A stretch of 64,000 nucleotides of DNA from Slackia sp. (lineage in GTDB: Bacteria; Actinomycetota; Coriobacteriia; Coriobacteriales; Eggerthellaceae). The position numbers and the translations under genes were made by a program. The notes below the pieces were generated by a model that saw only the letters and a program-made list of their open reading frames with translations, searched no databases and was not told where the DNA came from. Where the stretch lies: positions 62,001-126,000 of the forward strand of contig JAUNBA010000003.1 in NCBI GenBank assembly GCA_030527325.1, given 5' to 3'. Position 1 is the first letter of the stretch; the number at the start of each line of letters is the position of its first letter. Shown here piece after piece: positions 1 through 8,571 of the stretch.

Positions 1-324
1 GATCTGTCGGGCGGCCAGCAGCAGAAGCTTGCGCTGGCCAAGCTGCTGCTGACGGGAGCGCGGCTGTTGTTTTTGGACGAGCCCACCAAGGGCCTCGATC
101 CTCAGGCGTGCGCGGAGGTGTCGGGCATCGTGCGCGCGCTTGCCGACGAGGGGCGCACGGTGGTCATGGTGACTCACGACCTCGATTTCGCGTTGGTCAC
201 GGCCGACGAGGTCTCCATGCTGTTCGACGGCGAGACGGCCTGCACCGAGCCTGTCGCCGAGTTCTTCGAGAACAATCTGGTGTATCGCCCGAATGCCGCC
301 TCCCGTTTGTTCGGGGCGATATAG
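1..324 (+). CDS. ECF-type ABC transporter ATPase, 3' end only
   Basis: The window opens inside this gene; the reading frame is open from base 1 to the TAG at 322-324. The visible 107 codons carry the ABC signature LSGGQ at codons 2-6, the Walker B stretch LLFLDEP followed by the D-loop, and the switch histidine in VTHD. This is the C-terminal half of a nucleotide-binding domain that powers substrate uptake by ATP hydrolysis. The next gene starts on the base after the stop codon and encodes an ECF S-component-like membrane protein, so I infer an energy-coupling-factor ATPase (EcfA type) rather than a classical importer ATPase. The Walker A motif and the true start lie upstream of the window. 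Confidence 0.9.
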   Translation, partial: DLSGGQQQKLALAKLLLTGARLLFLDEPTKGLDPQACAEVSGIVRALADEGRTVVMVTHDLDFALVTADEVSMLFDGETACTEPVAEFFENNLVYRPNAASRLFGAI

Positions 325-1059
325 ATGGCGCGCGGGTCTTTTTCGCCGTCGCGCGCGGCGGCTTCGGCGGCCGAGTTCGTCGCGGTGTGCGCGGTGCCTG
401 CGGCGCTCGCGTATTGCGCCGCGATGCAGGTCGAGCAGACCGCCTTGCTGAGCATGGCCGTGGTGGCCTGCGCGCTGCTGGTGTTCTTCATCGGCTACGA
501 GCGCCATCGCCCGCGCCTGCGCGACATCATGCCCGTCGCGGTTTTGGCCGCGCTGGCGGCGGCGGGGCGCATCCTGTTCGCTCCGTTTCCCAGCTTCAAG
601 CCGGTGTCGGCCATCGCCATCATCGCGGGCGTGGTCTTCGGGCGCCGTGCGGGATTCATGGTGGGAGCGCTTGCGGCGCTCGCGTCGAATTTCTTCTTCG
701 GCCAAGGGCCGTGGACGCCGTGGCAGATGTATGCTTGGGGCATGGTCGGCTACGGCGCCGGATTGCTGGCGCAGGCATGCTCGGCCCCGCCGCGTCTGTC
801 CGTCGTGTGCGCGTACGGGTTCGCGTCGGGCTTCGGCTACGGGTTCATCTTGAACCTTTGGAGCATCGTGGGGTTTTTCCATCCGCAGGATGCCGTGCAG
901 CTGGCGGCGGTGTATGCGGCCGCGCTGCCCTTCGATGCCATGCATGCGGTCGCGACGGTCGCGTTTCTCGCGGCCTTGTACACGCCGTGGCGCCGCAAGC
1001 TGGCGCGCATACGGCGCAAATACGCCTTGATCGATGGGGGAGAAGAGGGAGTTTCATGA
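325..1059 (+). CDS. ECF transporter S-component-like membrane protein
   Basis: A 244-residue protein with about six hydrophobic segments. It contains the stretch FKPVSAIAIIAGVVFG, followed by a Gly/Ala-rich helix and FFFGQGPWTPWQMYAWG, a layout typical of substrate-capture S components of energy-coupling-factor transporters (the type often linked to cobalamin precursors or other vitamins). The ATG directly follows the stop of the ABC ATPase, and its own stop overlaps the next start (ATGA), so the three genes form one transcript. The substrate cannot be read from the sequence. The call rests on family pattern and context, and a different vitamin or metal ligand is possible. Confidence 0.75.
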   Translation: MARGSFSPSRAAASAAEFVAVCAVPAALAYCAAMQVEQTALLSMAVVACALLVFFIGYERHRPRLRDIMPVAVLAALAAAGRILFAPFPSFKPVSAIAIIAGVVFGRRAGFMVGALAALASNFFFGQGPWTPWQMYAWGMVGYGAGLLAQACSAPPRLSVVCAYGFASGFGYGFILNLWSIVGFFHPQDAVQLAAVYAAALPFDAMHAVATVAFLAALYTPWRRKLARIRRKYALIDGGEEGVS

Positions 1060-1436
1060 CGGAGATCGTTATCGGCGGATTCGTGGCCGCGGCATGCCTG
1101 GTGTCGGCGGTCGTGTTGTTTTCGGGCCGCGGCGTATTCATGGTCGCCACGCTGAATAGGATGGACCCCGATGAACGCGAGCGTCTTTACGACGTGCCCG
1201 AAGCCTGCCGGGCGACGGGCGGGTTCGCGGCTGCGGCCGCCGCGTCGGTGTTCGTGTTCGTCGTGCTGAAATACATCGCGCTCACGCAGGGCCTGCCCGG
1301 TTTCGTGCTGCCCGCCTATACCGTGCTCATGATCGTCGTGATCATCGGGTCGCTGGTCTACAGCACGTCCTATATCGAAAAGCGCTGCAAAAAGGAAGCG
1401 CCGCGCCGCGCATCGGGCAAGGCCCGCGTGAAATAG
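1056..1436 (+). CDS. DUF3784-like small membrane protein
   Basis: A 126-residue protein that starts at an ATG overlapping the preceding stop by four bases, so it is translationally coupled to the transporter genes. It has three hydrophobic segments: one at the N-terminus, and two in the second half separated by a short loop. Between the first two is a cytosolic-looking stretch (SGRGVFMVATLNRM, then DERERLYDVPEACR) that matches the pattern of DUF3784 proteins, where a first TM helix is followed by a conserved GKG..NTM..EE.....K..CR loop. The C-terminus is strongly basic. No function is known for the family; the operon position suggests an accessory to the upstream transporter, but this is inference. 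Confidence 0.65.
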   Translation: MTEIVIGGFVAAACLVSAVVLFSGRGVFMVATLNRMDPDERERLYDVPEACRATGGFAAAAAASVFVFVVLKYIALTQGLPGFVLPAYTVLMIVVIIGSLVYSTSYIEKRCKKEAPRRASGKARVK

Positions 1437-1515
1437 CCTCGCCCGCGCCTTTGAAGACGCGAGGCGCGTCGCGAATCGTACCGATGAATAGAACGACCCT
1501 TGGATGCACGATTGT

Positions 1516-1556
1516 GCGATATTCGCGGGCAATATCGCGCTTTAGTGTGCTAAACT
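1516..1556 (+). promoter_or_regulatory. Putative promoter with palindrome upstream of the permease operon
   Basis: An inverted repeat with arms GCGATATT (1516-1523) and AATATCGC (1531-1538) and a 7-base spacer lies just upstream of an extended -10 element TGCTAAACT (1548-1556). No good -35 is visible, as expected for an extended -10 promoter. It would serve the permease at 1701; the palindrome is placed like a repressor or activator site. Confidence 0.45.
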
Positions 1557-1590
1557 ACCGTCGATACAGGGGCGTGTCCGCACGCAACGC

Positions 1591-1620
1591 ATGAAGAATC
1601 GCCTTCGGGCGATTTTTCAT
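1591..1620 (+). terminator. Rho-independent terminator or attenuator before the permease
   Basis: A nearly perfect 13-bp stem (left arm 1591-1603, right arm 1608-1620) closed by a TTCG tetraloop, with a run of five T inside the 3' arm. It ends transcription from the DUF3784 operon. Because it lies between the putative promoter at 1548-1556 and the permease start at 1701, it could also act as an attenuator. Confidence 0.65.
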
Positions 1621-1700
1621 GCGCGCATCCGTTATCGACGCGTATGCGGCGCGGCTCCTCGTTTCGTTCATCGTATTCGCCGCGCGAGAAAGGATTTCCC

Positions 1701-3056
1701 GTGTCATCGGAATCGGAAGCCATGAGCTTCGAGGCGGAAAGCCTGCATGTCGACGAATCGCAGCGTAAGGGCATAGGGCCGCTCACCGTCATCTGGATCA
1801 GCAACGCCTTCAACGTCTCCACGTTGATGACCGGCGCCGCGCTCGGCGCCGCATTGACGCTCGGCGACAGCCTTATCGCCGCGTTCACGGGCTTCGGCAT
1901 CATTTCCGCCTATATGGTGCTGGTCGCCATGCAGGCGTGCGACCTGGGTCTTCCCACGTCGGCCATGTCGACGGCCGCGCTCGGCAAGAAAGGCGGACGC
2001 TACCTGATCAGCCTGGTGGTGGGTTTGGCCCTTATCGGATGGTTCGGCGTGCAGGCGGCCGTATGCGGCTCGTCGTTTTCCATCGCTTTGGAGCAGATAG
2101 CCGGTGTGCACATGCCTGTCTGGCTTTCTTCCGTGCTGCTCGGCGGCTTGATGCTCGCTACGGCGGTTTTCGGCTTCGACGGCGTCAAATGGGTCAATTA
2201 CGTGGCGCTTCCGCTGCTGTTCGCCATTTGCATGTACGGCCTGGCCGTTTCGGTGGCCGATGCGGGCGCCTCCCGTCTGTTCGATTACGTGCCTGTCGAA
2301 AGCATGGGCCTGGTCGCGGGCGTCAATATATCGGTCGGACTGTTCGCGCTGGGCGGGGCGACGATAGGCGATTTCACGCGGTACGCGAAAAGCAGGCGCG
2401 ACGCCGCCGTTTCGTCGGTAGCGGGCGTGTGGCCCGCGAACGTGGCGGTCATGATGATCGGCGCCGCGCTGGCGATCGCGGTTCCCGAATCGGGCGGCGA
2501 TATAACGCTGGTCATGGCGGGTCTCGGCCTGGCTGTCGTCGGCATGGCGGCGCTGGTGGCGAGTACCTGGACGGTCAACGTGAGCAATGCGTATTCCGCA
2601 GGCCTCGCATTCGCCGTCATGCTGGGTCGCGGCGAGCGCGGCTACAAGGCGTCCACGTTGGTCGCAGGCGCGATCGGCATTCTGATGGCGGCGGCGGGCA
2701 TCATGGATCATTTCACGTTCTTCCTCACGTTGCTTTCGGCGATGATCCCCGCTTTGGCGGGCACGATGATCGCCGATTATTGGATCATCCGCAAGGGTCG
2801 CCCCGAGAACTTCAAGCCGCTTGACGGCGTGTCGCTGCCGGGCATGGCGAGTTTTGCCGCGGGCGCGCTTGCGGCCATGGTCACGGGCGGCACGTTCGCG
2901 GGTACGGCGCTGGCGTTTCTCGATGTGCCGTTTCTGCTGGGCCCTGTGAACGGCATCGTGATATCGATGGTCGTGTATATCGCTATGTATAAGGCGATGC
3001 GCCTGCCGTCGTTTGCGGGCCCCGTACAGTGGAAGACCCCGCGCCGCGAGGCATAG
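1701..3056 (+). CDS. NCS1-family cytosine/purine permease (CodB-like)
   Basis: A 451-residue polytopic membrane protein of the nucleobase:cation symporter-1 family, with about twelve hydrophobic segments. The N-terminal ITVIWISNAFN-like region (residues around 18-32) and the internal GGATIGDFTRYAK motif are typical of CodB-like permeases, which import cytosine, purines, hydantoins or allantoin with a cation. I chose the GTG at 1701 over the in-frame ATG at 1644 because AGAAAGGA stands six bases before it. It leads an apparent operon with a DUF917 protein and a hydantoinase/oxoprolinase, so a cyclic amide such as a hydantoin, or a pyrimidine degradation product, is the more likely substrate than cytosine itself. 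Confidence 0.88.
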   Translation: MSSESEAMSFEAESLHVDESQRKGIGPLTVIWISNAFNVSTLMTGAALGAALTLGDSLIAAFTGFGIISAYMVLVAMQACDLGLPTSAMSTAALGKKGGRYLISLVVGLALIGWFGVQAAVCGSSFSIALEQIAGVHMPVWLSSVLLGGLMLATAVFGFDGVKWVNYVALPLLFAICMYGLAVSVADAGASRLFDYVPVESMGLVAGVNISVGLFALGGATIGDFTRYAKSRRDAAVSSVAGVWPANVAVMMIGAALAIAVPESGGDITLVMAGLGLAVVGMAALVASTWTVNVSNAYSAGLAFAVMLGRGERGYKASTLVAGAIGILMAAAGIMDHFTFFLTLLSAMIPALAGTMIADYWIIRKGRPENFKPLDGVSLPGMASFAAGALAAMVTGGTFAGTALAFLDVPFLLGPVNGIVISMVVYIAMYKAMRLPSFAGPVQWKTPRREA

Positions 3057-3124
3057 GCACGCCGCGCGGCGCCGTTTGCGCGAATGATGCGTCCCGAGGG
3101 GCGCGAAGGAGAAAGGATATCGGT

Positions 3125-4231
3125 GTGCGCACGATAGGTTTGGAAGACATCGAGGACATCGCGCTCGGCTCGTCGCTGCTCGGGTCGGGCGGCGGGGGAG
3201 ACCCGTATATGGGCAAGCTCGAAGCCATTGCGGCCATCAAGGAGCACGGGCCTGTCACGGTGCTCGACGTCGACGAGGTCGGCGACGAATGGACGGTGGC
3301 GCCCATCTGCGGCGTCGGCGCTCCGAGCGTATCGCTTGAGAAGGGGACCAACGGCATCGAGTACGAGAAGGTGCGCGCCATGATGGAGCGCATGCTGGGC
3401 GCGAAGCTCGACGCGTTTCTGCTTTCCGAGGCGGGCGGGCTCAACTCGATGGTTCCCATCAGCGCGGCGGCGCGGGCCGGCTTGCCCCTGATCGACGCCG
3501 ACGGCATGGGCCGTGCGTTTCCCGGCATCCAGCAGGACACGTTCACGCTTAACGGCGTTTCCACCGATCCGTTCGTCATCGCCGACGAAAAGGGCAATTG
3601 CACGGTCCTCTACACCGTTGACAACGACTGGACCGAGACGATCGGCCGTGCTGTCACCTCCGCATGCGGCGGCCAGGTGATCACGCTCGCCTCGCCGATG
3701 TCGGGCGCCAAGATGAAGACGAGCGTCGTCGTAGGAACGCTGTCGTACGCGCAAAGGCTCGGCCGCGTCATCCGCACGGCGGCATCGGCGCACGGTGAAT
3801 CCCCCGAGTCGTTTTTCCTGCGTGAGAGCGGCGCCTATCGCTTTTTCAAGGGGAAGATATCCGACGTGCTGCGCGAGACGCGCGACGGGTTCAACTTCGG
3901 CCGCGTGCGCCTCGACGGCATCGGGGACGACAAGGGGTCGCAGGCCGTGGTCGAGTTTCAAAATGAGAACGTCTACGCCGAAGTGGACGGCGCCATCGTG
4001 GCGACGGTGCCCGATTTGATCTGCCTGGTCGACTCCGAGACGTTCGTTCCCGTGACGACGGAAAACCTCAAATACGGCAAGCGCGTGCTGCTCGTCGGCC
4101 TGCCGTGCGACGCCGCCTGGCGCACGCCCGCGGGGCTTGAGCTCGCGGGTCCGCGTTGGTTCGGCGTCGACGTGGAGTACCGCCCGCTGGAGGAGTGCTA
4201 CGCGGCGTTCGCGCAGGCTCGCCGCGCATAG
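3125..4231 (+). CDS. DUF917 family protein (hydantoinase-associated)
   Basis: A 368-residue soluble protein. Its N-terminus carries the DUF917 hallmark LGSSLLGSGGGGDPY. The gene starts at GTG 3125, preceded by GGAGAAAGGA about seven bases away; upstream in-frame codons to 3029 lie inside the end of the permease gene and have no ribosome site. DUF917 proteins nearly always accompany HyuA-like hydantoinase/oxoprolinase proteins and are regarded as partner subunits or regulators of cyclic amide hydrolysis, with some members annotated as S-methylthiohydantoinase-like. The conserved core (MVPISAAARAGLPLIDADGMGRAFP, split in two here: residues near 105-117 and 118-129) is intact, so the protein looks functional. 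Its exact catalytic role is unknown. Confidence 0.88.
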   Translation: MRTIGLEDIEDIALGSSLLGSGGGGDPYMGKLEAIAAIKEHGPVTVLDVDEVGDEWTVAPICGVGAPSVSLEKGTNGIEYEKVRAMMERMLGAKLDAFLLSEAGGLNSMVPISAAARAGLPLIDADGMGRAFPGIQQDTFTLNGVSTDPFVIADEKGNCTVLYTVDNDWTETIGRAVTSACGGQVITLASPMSGAKMKTSVVVGTLSYAQRLGRVIRTAASAHGESPESFFLRESGAYRFFKGKISDVLRETRDGFNFGRVRLDGIGDDKGSQAVVEFQNENVYAEVDGAIVATVPDLICLVDSETFVPVTTENLKYGKRVLLVGLPCDAAWRTPAGLELAGPRWFGVDVEYRPLEECYAAFAQARRA

Positions 4232-4395
4232 ATTCGCGCGAAAGAGCGCATCGAAATGCGCGATGGGTATCGAGGCTATCGAGGAATCGCATCGGGCGCC
4301 GCTTTGCCGGGCGTGCGGCGGGGGATTCGCGGGAGCAAGCTCGCGGCCGCCGTCGCATGCCGTCGATTGCGGGCCGTATTCGATAAGGAGGAGCA

Positions 4396-5949
4396 ATGTA
4401 CAAACTCGGCATAGACGTCGGAGGCACGAACACCGATGCGGTGTTGATCGACGACGCTTTGCAGGTGACGGCCGCCGTCAAATATCCGACTTCGGACGAT
4501 ATCTACGGCGGCATCACGGGGGCCGTCGATGCGGTGCTCGCCGCAAGCGGCGTCGACCCGGCGTCGATCGGCCAGGCGATGCTGGGCACCACGCAATGCA
4601 CGAACGCCATCGTCGAGCGCCGCGGCCTGGCGCCGATCGCCATCCTGCGCATCGGCGCGCCCGCCTCGGTGGGCATCCCTCCCATGGTCGATTGGGCGGA
4701 CGATATCGCGGCGGTGGCTGTGGACAGCGCCATCATCGCGGGCGGTTTCGAATACGACGGCTCGCGCATCGCGCCCTTCGACGAATCTGCGTGCCGGGCG
4801 TTTTTCGAGGGCGTGAAGGGCAAGGTGGCGGCTGTGGCCGTCAGCTGCGTGTTCTCGACAGTGCGCAATGACGACGAACTGGCGGCGGCCCGCATCGCCC
4901 GCGAGGTGCTCGGGCAGGACGTATGCGTGTCGATCTCGTCGGAGATCGGATCGATGGGCTTGATCGAGCGCGAAAACGCCACCATTCTGAATGCGGCTTT
5001 GCACGATGTGGCGCGCCGTTTCACCGAAGGCTTCGCGCAAAGCCTCGAGGAGCGCGGTATCGTCAACGCCTCCGTCTACCTGTCCCAAAACGACGGCACG
5101 CTCATGACCATCGAGCACGCGCGCCGCTATCCGATCCTCACCATCGCATGCGGCCCCACCAACTCCATTCGCGGTGCGAGTTACCTGTCGAAGACCGATG
5201 ACGCGGTCGTGATCGACGTCGGCGGCACGACGACGGATCTGGGCGTTTTGCAGAACGGCTTTCCGCGCGAGAGCGGTATCGCCGTCACCATCGGCGGCGT
5301 GCGCACCAATTTCCGCATGCCCGATGTGGTCTCCATCGGATTGGGCGGCGGCTCCATCGTACGCGTCGGCGACGACGGCGAGGTGACGGTCGGCCCCGAT
5401 TCGGTGGGCTATCGGATCGCCGAGCGCGCGCTCGTGTTCGGCGGCGACACCGTGACCGCCACCGACGTGGCGGTCCGTCTGGGCCTGGCCGAGGTGGGCG
5501 ATGTTTCCAAGGTCGCATCGCTCGATTACGGCGTGGCCGAGCGCGCCATGGCGGTCATGCGCGCCATGGTGGAGGAGGCGATCGACATGATGAAGGTCTC
5601 CAGCGACGACATCGATGTCGTTTTGGTCGGCGGCGGCTGCGTGATCTTGCCGACCGACCTGGCGGGAACGGCGCGCTGTTTCAAGCCCGAGCGCTCGGGA
5701 TGCGCCAACGCCATCGGTTCTGCCATATCGAAGGTGAGCGGCACCTATGAGGCGCTGGTCGATTACGATGCCGTGCCGCGCGAGGAGGCCTTGCGCGTCG
5801 CCCGCGCCGCGGCCGTCGAGGCCGCTGTCGCGGCGGGCGCGCTGCCCGACACGGTCGAAATCGTCGACTCGGAAGATGTGCCGCTGCAGTATTATCCCGG
5901 TCGCACGAATCGCGTGAAGGTGCGCGCGGCGGGAGATCTGTCCTGCTGA
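4396..5949 (+). CDS. Hydantoinase/oxoprolinase family protein
   Basis: A 517-residue protein with the HydA/OplA N-terminal fold: IDVGGTNTDAV at residues 5-15 and a second glycine-rich nucleotide-binding motif IDVGGTTTDLG further in, both typical of the ASKHA-like ATPase core. Relatives open five-membered cyclic amides (5-oxoproline, N-methylhydantoin, hydantoins) with ATP. It is about the length of the single-subunit HyuA-like forms that pair with DUF917 proteins. AAGGAGGAG before the ATG is an excellent ribosome site. A 164-base gap with no other ORF separates it from the DUF917 gene. Together with the permease this forms an import-and-hydrolysis unit; the actual substrate is not shown. Confidence 0.9.
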   Translation: MYKLGIDVGGTNTDAVLIDDALQVTAAVKYPTSDDIYGGITGAVDAVLAASGVDPASIGQAMLGTTQCTNAIVERRGLAPIAILRIGAPASVGIPPMVDWADDIAAVAVDSAIIAGGFEYDGSRIAPFDESACRAFFEGVKGKVAAVAVSCVFSTVRNDDELAAARIAREVLGQDVCVSISSEIGSMGLIERENATILNAALHDVARRFTEGFAQSLEERGIVNASVYLSQNDGTLMTIEHARRYPILTIACGPTNSIRGASYLSKTDDAVVIDVGGTTTDLGVLQNGFPRESGIAVTIGGVRTNFRMPDVVSIGLGGGSIVRVGDDGEVTVGPDSVGYRIAERALVFGGDTVTATDVAVRLGLAEVGDVSKVASLDYGVAERAMAVMRAMVEEAIDMMKVSSDDIDVVLVGGGCVILPTDLAGTARCFKPERSGCANAIGSAISKVSGTYEALVDYDAVPREEALRVARAAAVEAAVAAGALPDTVEIVDSEDVPLQYYPGRTNRVKVRAAGDLSC

Positions 5950-6083
5950 TCGCGCGCCGTCGTCCGAATCGCGCGCGTGTGACGAACGGATGACGAACGG
6001 CGCGGCCCGCCTTCGCCGAGCGGCGAGGGCGGAGTATCATGCGAAGCCGACGATGCGCCCCGAGCGCTGAAAGCGAGGTTGTC

Positions 6084-6683
6084 ATGAAGCAGACCGATAC
6101 GATAGACAAGACCGCCGCCGCCTTGACGGCGGGCAAACCGGCGGTGTTTCCCACCGATACGGTGTACGGCATCGGCGTCGCCGTCGGCTTGGCGAAAACG
6201 CCCCAGGTGCTGTTCGATATCAAGCGCCGCGACGCCCAGAAGGCCATTCCGTGGCTCGTGGGCAAAAAGAGCGCCCTTTCGCTGTACGGCCGCGACGTGC
6301 CCGCGTACGCGCAGGCTGCGGCCGATGCGTTCTGGCCCGGTCCTTTGACGCTCATCGTGAAGGCGGGCGACAACGTGCCCGAGGCGTTTCGGGCCGAAAA
6401 CGGCACCATCGCCTTGCGCATGCCCGACGACGAAGTGGCCTTGGCCCTGATCGAGCGCGTCGGGTTCCCGCTCGCCACGTCGAGTGCCAATTTCCAAGGG
6501 GAGCCTCCGGCGCATACCTTCGACGAGGTCGATTGCGAGCTGCTCGGCATGGTGGCGGCGGCGCTGGGAGACGGCGGCGCCCGCAGCGGCGTCTCTTCGA
6601 CGGTCGTCGATTGCACGGGGGCACGTCCTGTGATGCTGCGCCGCGGCGCAGTGACCGAGAAAGACCTGCTGGCGCTGATGTAG
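6084..6683 (+). CDS. L-threonylcarbamoyladenylate synthase (Sua5/YrdC/TsaC family)
   Basis: A 199-residue YrdC-domain protein. The motifs PAVFPTDTVYGIG (residues 19-31) and WPGPLTLIV, and the late stretch VGFPLATSSANFQGEPP, are those of the enzyme that makes threonylcarbamoyl-AMP from threonine, bicarbonate and ATP, the first step of t6A37 tRNA modification in the cytoplasm. The C-terminal Sua5 domain is absent, so this is the short TsaC form. I chose ATG 6084 (residue 16 of the longest frame) because it has a GCGAGG-like ribosome site and fits the family start; the sequence before it is not conserved in character. It stands alone between the hydantoinase gene and the prepilin peptidase. Confidence 0.92.
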   Translation: MKQTDTIDKTAAALTAGKPAVFPTDTVYGIGVAVGLAKTPQVLFDIKRRDAQKAIPWLVGKKSALSLYGRDVPAYAQAAADAFWPGPLTLIVKAGDNVPEAFRAENGTIALRMPDDEVALALIERVGFPLATSSANFQGEPPAHTFDEVDCELLGMVAAALGDGGARSGVSSTVVDCTGARPVMLRRGAVTEKDLLALM

Positions 6684-6809
6684 CCCGGCAGGTTCCCCTA
6701 TCGCCGCCGGATGCGTGCCGGGTCCTGGCGCGCATCCGGCCGGCGCATGCTTCGAGGTGCCCCGGCGCGCGGACCGATACGCGCCGGGGCGTTTTGCCAT
6801 GATGGGGGC

Positions 6810-7364
6810 ATGACCGATGCGTTCGACATAGTGCCCCTGCTCGCTGCCCCTGCGCCATGGCGCGCCGTCGCCGCATCGGTCGTGTGCGCGGCGCTCGTCG
6901 TGCTGTCCGCGATCGACGTGCGCCGCCGTATCGTGGCACCTGGATTCGTGGGCGCCTTATGCGCCTTGTGGGCGGTGCTGGGGATCGCGTGCGCCATGCG
7001 TTCGGGTGCGGTTTTCGCGTGGCATTGGGCCTGCGCGGGCCTTGCGGGCGCTGTCGCGGGCGCAGGATGTGCGCTTGCGTGCTCCTTCGCCTGCAAGAGC
7101 TCTTCTGCGGACGAGCCTCTCGGCATGGGAGATGTGAAGCTGTTGTTCGCGCTCGGGCTTTACGGCGGGCCGGCGTTCGTGCTTGCTTGCCTGGGCGCGG
7201 CGTGCCTGCTCGCGCTCGTCTACGCGGCGGCGCGTGCGGCGTTCGATGCGACGCGTCGCCGCGTCACGCCCTGTCGAGCGTTCGATTCCTTCGACGGCAC
7301 GTTCGCCTTCGTTCCGTTTCTTTCCGTCGCGTTTTGCGCTCTCATGCTGTTCGCGATGCGATAG
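6810..7364 (+). CDS. Prepilin peptidase, A24 family (catalytic domain only)
   Basis: A 184-residue polytopic protein with the two aspartates of the GxGD aspartyl proteases of family A24: D36 in AIDVRRRIVAP, and D108 in the invariant GMGDVK. It would cleave the leader of type IV prepilin-like or Tad/competence pseudopilin substrates at the membrane. It lacks the N-terminal Cys-rich methyltransferase domain of full PilD/ComC, as in short archaeal and Tad-type forms. The start at ATG 6810 follows GGGGG and begins just before the first membrane helix. No pilin, secretion ATPase or assembly gene is in this window, so its substrates must be encoded elsewhere. Confidence 0.85.
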   Translation: MTDAFDIVPLLAAPAPWRAVAASVVCAALVVLSAIDVRRRIVAPGFVGALCALWAVLGIACAMRSGAVFAWHWACAGLAGAVAGAGCALACSFACKSSSADEPLGMGDVKLLFALGLYGGPAFVLACLGAACLLALVYAAARAAFDATRRRVTPCRAFDSFDGTFAFVPFLSVAFCALMLFAMR

Positions 7365-7462
7365 CGGTCCGATCGCCCGTCGCGGCGCGCGTTTCTCGTT
7401 TGCCGCGCGCGTGCGCCTTGATCCGGGGTATGCTTGAAGTTCGAACTCGGGGAGGGGCATCT

Positions 7463-8404
7463 ATGAGGACTCAACGTTTGGGCTATGCGAGCAGCGACGG
7501 CGCGACGCGCATCCATGCGCTGTTGTGGCAGCCCGACAAACAGCGCATCGCGCCGCGCGGCATCATCCAGATCGTGCATGGCATGGCCGAGCATATCGGC
7601 CGTTACGAATCGTTCGCGCGGCGTTTGACCGACGAGGGCTTCGTCGTATGCGCGAACGATCATGTGGGCCATGGCGCCAGCATATGCGACGAATCGGATC
7701 TGGGCCATATACCGCTTGAGGGCGGGGCCGATATCGTGCTCGACGACGTGCACGAACTGCGTATGCTGGCGGCGTCGCGCTATGCCAGCACGGTTCCGTA
7801 TATCCTGTTCGGGCACTCGATGGGCAGCTTCGTCGTGCGTTCCTATATCGCGCGGCGCGGCGAAGGGCTTGCAGCGGCGATTCTTTGCGGTACGGGGCAG
7901 CAGCCGCGCGCGCTGTCGCGTGCGGGCAATCTGGCATGCAGGGTCATCGCGGCCTGCAAGGGCGAACGCTATCGCAGCAGGCTGGTCGATTCGTTCGGGG
8001 CGGGCTCGTTCGCCAAGGACGTCGACGATGCCCGCACGGATGTCGATTGGCTATGCACCGATCCTGCGGTGGTCGACGCCTATCGGGCCGATCCCGCCTG
8101 CGGCGCGATGTTTTCTGTGGGCGGCTATGCAGCCTTGACGTCGTTGACGCTGGAGGCGACCGATGAGGCGTGTGCGCGCAAGGTGCCGCCTGCGCTGCCG
8201 TTGCTGTTCGTGGCAGGCGGCGAAGACTCCGTGGGCGAGCATGGCGCCGCGGTACGCCGCGCGGCCGAGCAGTATCGCCGTGCGGGGGTCGAAACGGTCG
8301 ACCTGCGCCTGTACGAGGGCATGCGTCACGAAATCCTGAACGAGCCGGGTCGTGCGGCGGTGTACGACGACGTCGTGGCATGGCTTGCGAAAAGGGGCAT
8401 CTAA
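7463..8404 (+). CDS. Alpha/beta hydrolase, monoacylglycerol-lipase-like (serine aminopeptidase S33 fold)
   Basis: A 313-residue cytoplasmic protein. It has the oxyanion region IIQIVHGMAEHIGRY, the HGAS turn after CANDHVGHGAS, and the nucleophile elbow GHSMGS with the catalytic serine. Near the C-terminus are VAGGEDSVGEHG (catalytic aspartate) and GMRHEILNE (catalytic histidine), so the triad is complete. This is the Hydrolase_4/lysophospholipase pattern; the natural ester is unknown, with monoglycerides and lysophospholipids typical. GGAGG seven bases before ATG 7463 fixes the start. It ends at a long perfect terminator shared with the convergent flavoprotein gene. Confidence 0.87.
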   Translation: MRTQRLGYASSDGATRIHALLWQPDKQRIAPRGIIQIVHGMAEHIGRYESFARRLTDEGFVVCANDHVGHGASICDESDLGHIPLEGGADIVLDDVHELRMLAASRYASTVPYILFGHSMGSFVVRSYIARRGEGLAAAILCGTGQQPRALSRAGNLACRVIAACKGERYRSRLVDSFGAGSFAKDVDDARTDVDWLCTDPAVVDAYRADPACGAMFSVGGYAALTSLTLEATDEACARKVPPALPLLFVAGGEDSVGEHGAAVRRAAEQYRRAGVETVDLRLYEGMRHEILNEPGRAAVYDDVVAWLAKRGI

Positions 8405-8416
8405 GGCGCATGCGCG

Positions 8417-8456
8417 CATGAGAAAGGCCGCGACGGATGTCGCGGCCTTTCTCATG
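8417..8456. terminator. Bidirectional terminator, 18-bp perfect stem
   Basis: Arms 8417-8434 and 8439-8456 are exact reverse complements around a GGAT loop; GAAAGG in one arm and CCTTTC in the other give T-rich 3' ends in both directions. It lies between the convergent hydrolase and flavoprotein genes. The rest of 8405-8571 shows no gene. Confidence 0.85.
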
Positions 8457-8571
8457 CCGTCGGCGCATGGGTTGGAAGTGAAAGCGGAAGGGTGCGCCGA
8501 GGGTTTCGGGTGGTTATGCGAAGGGGCGGCGGATCGGGTCCGCCGCCCGTCATGCGTCGCGTCGAAATGCG

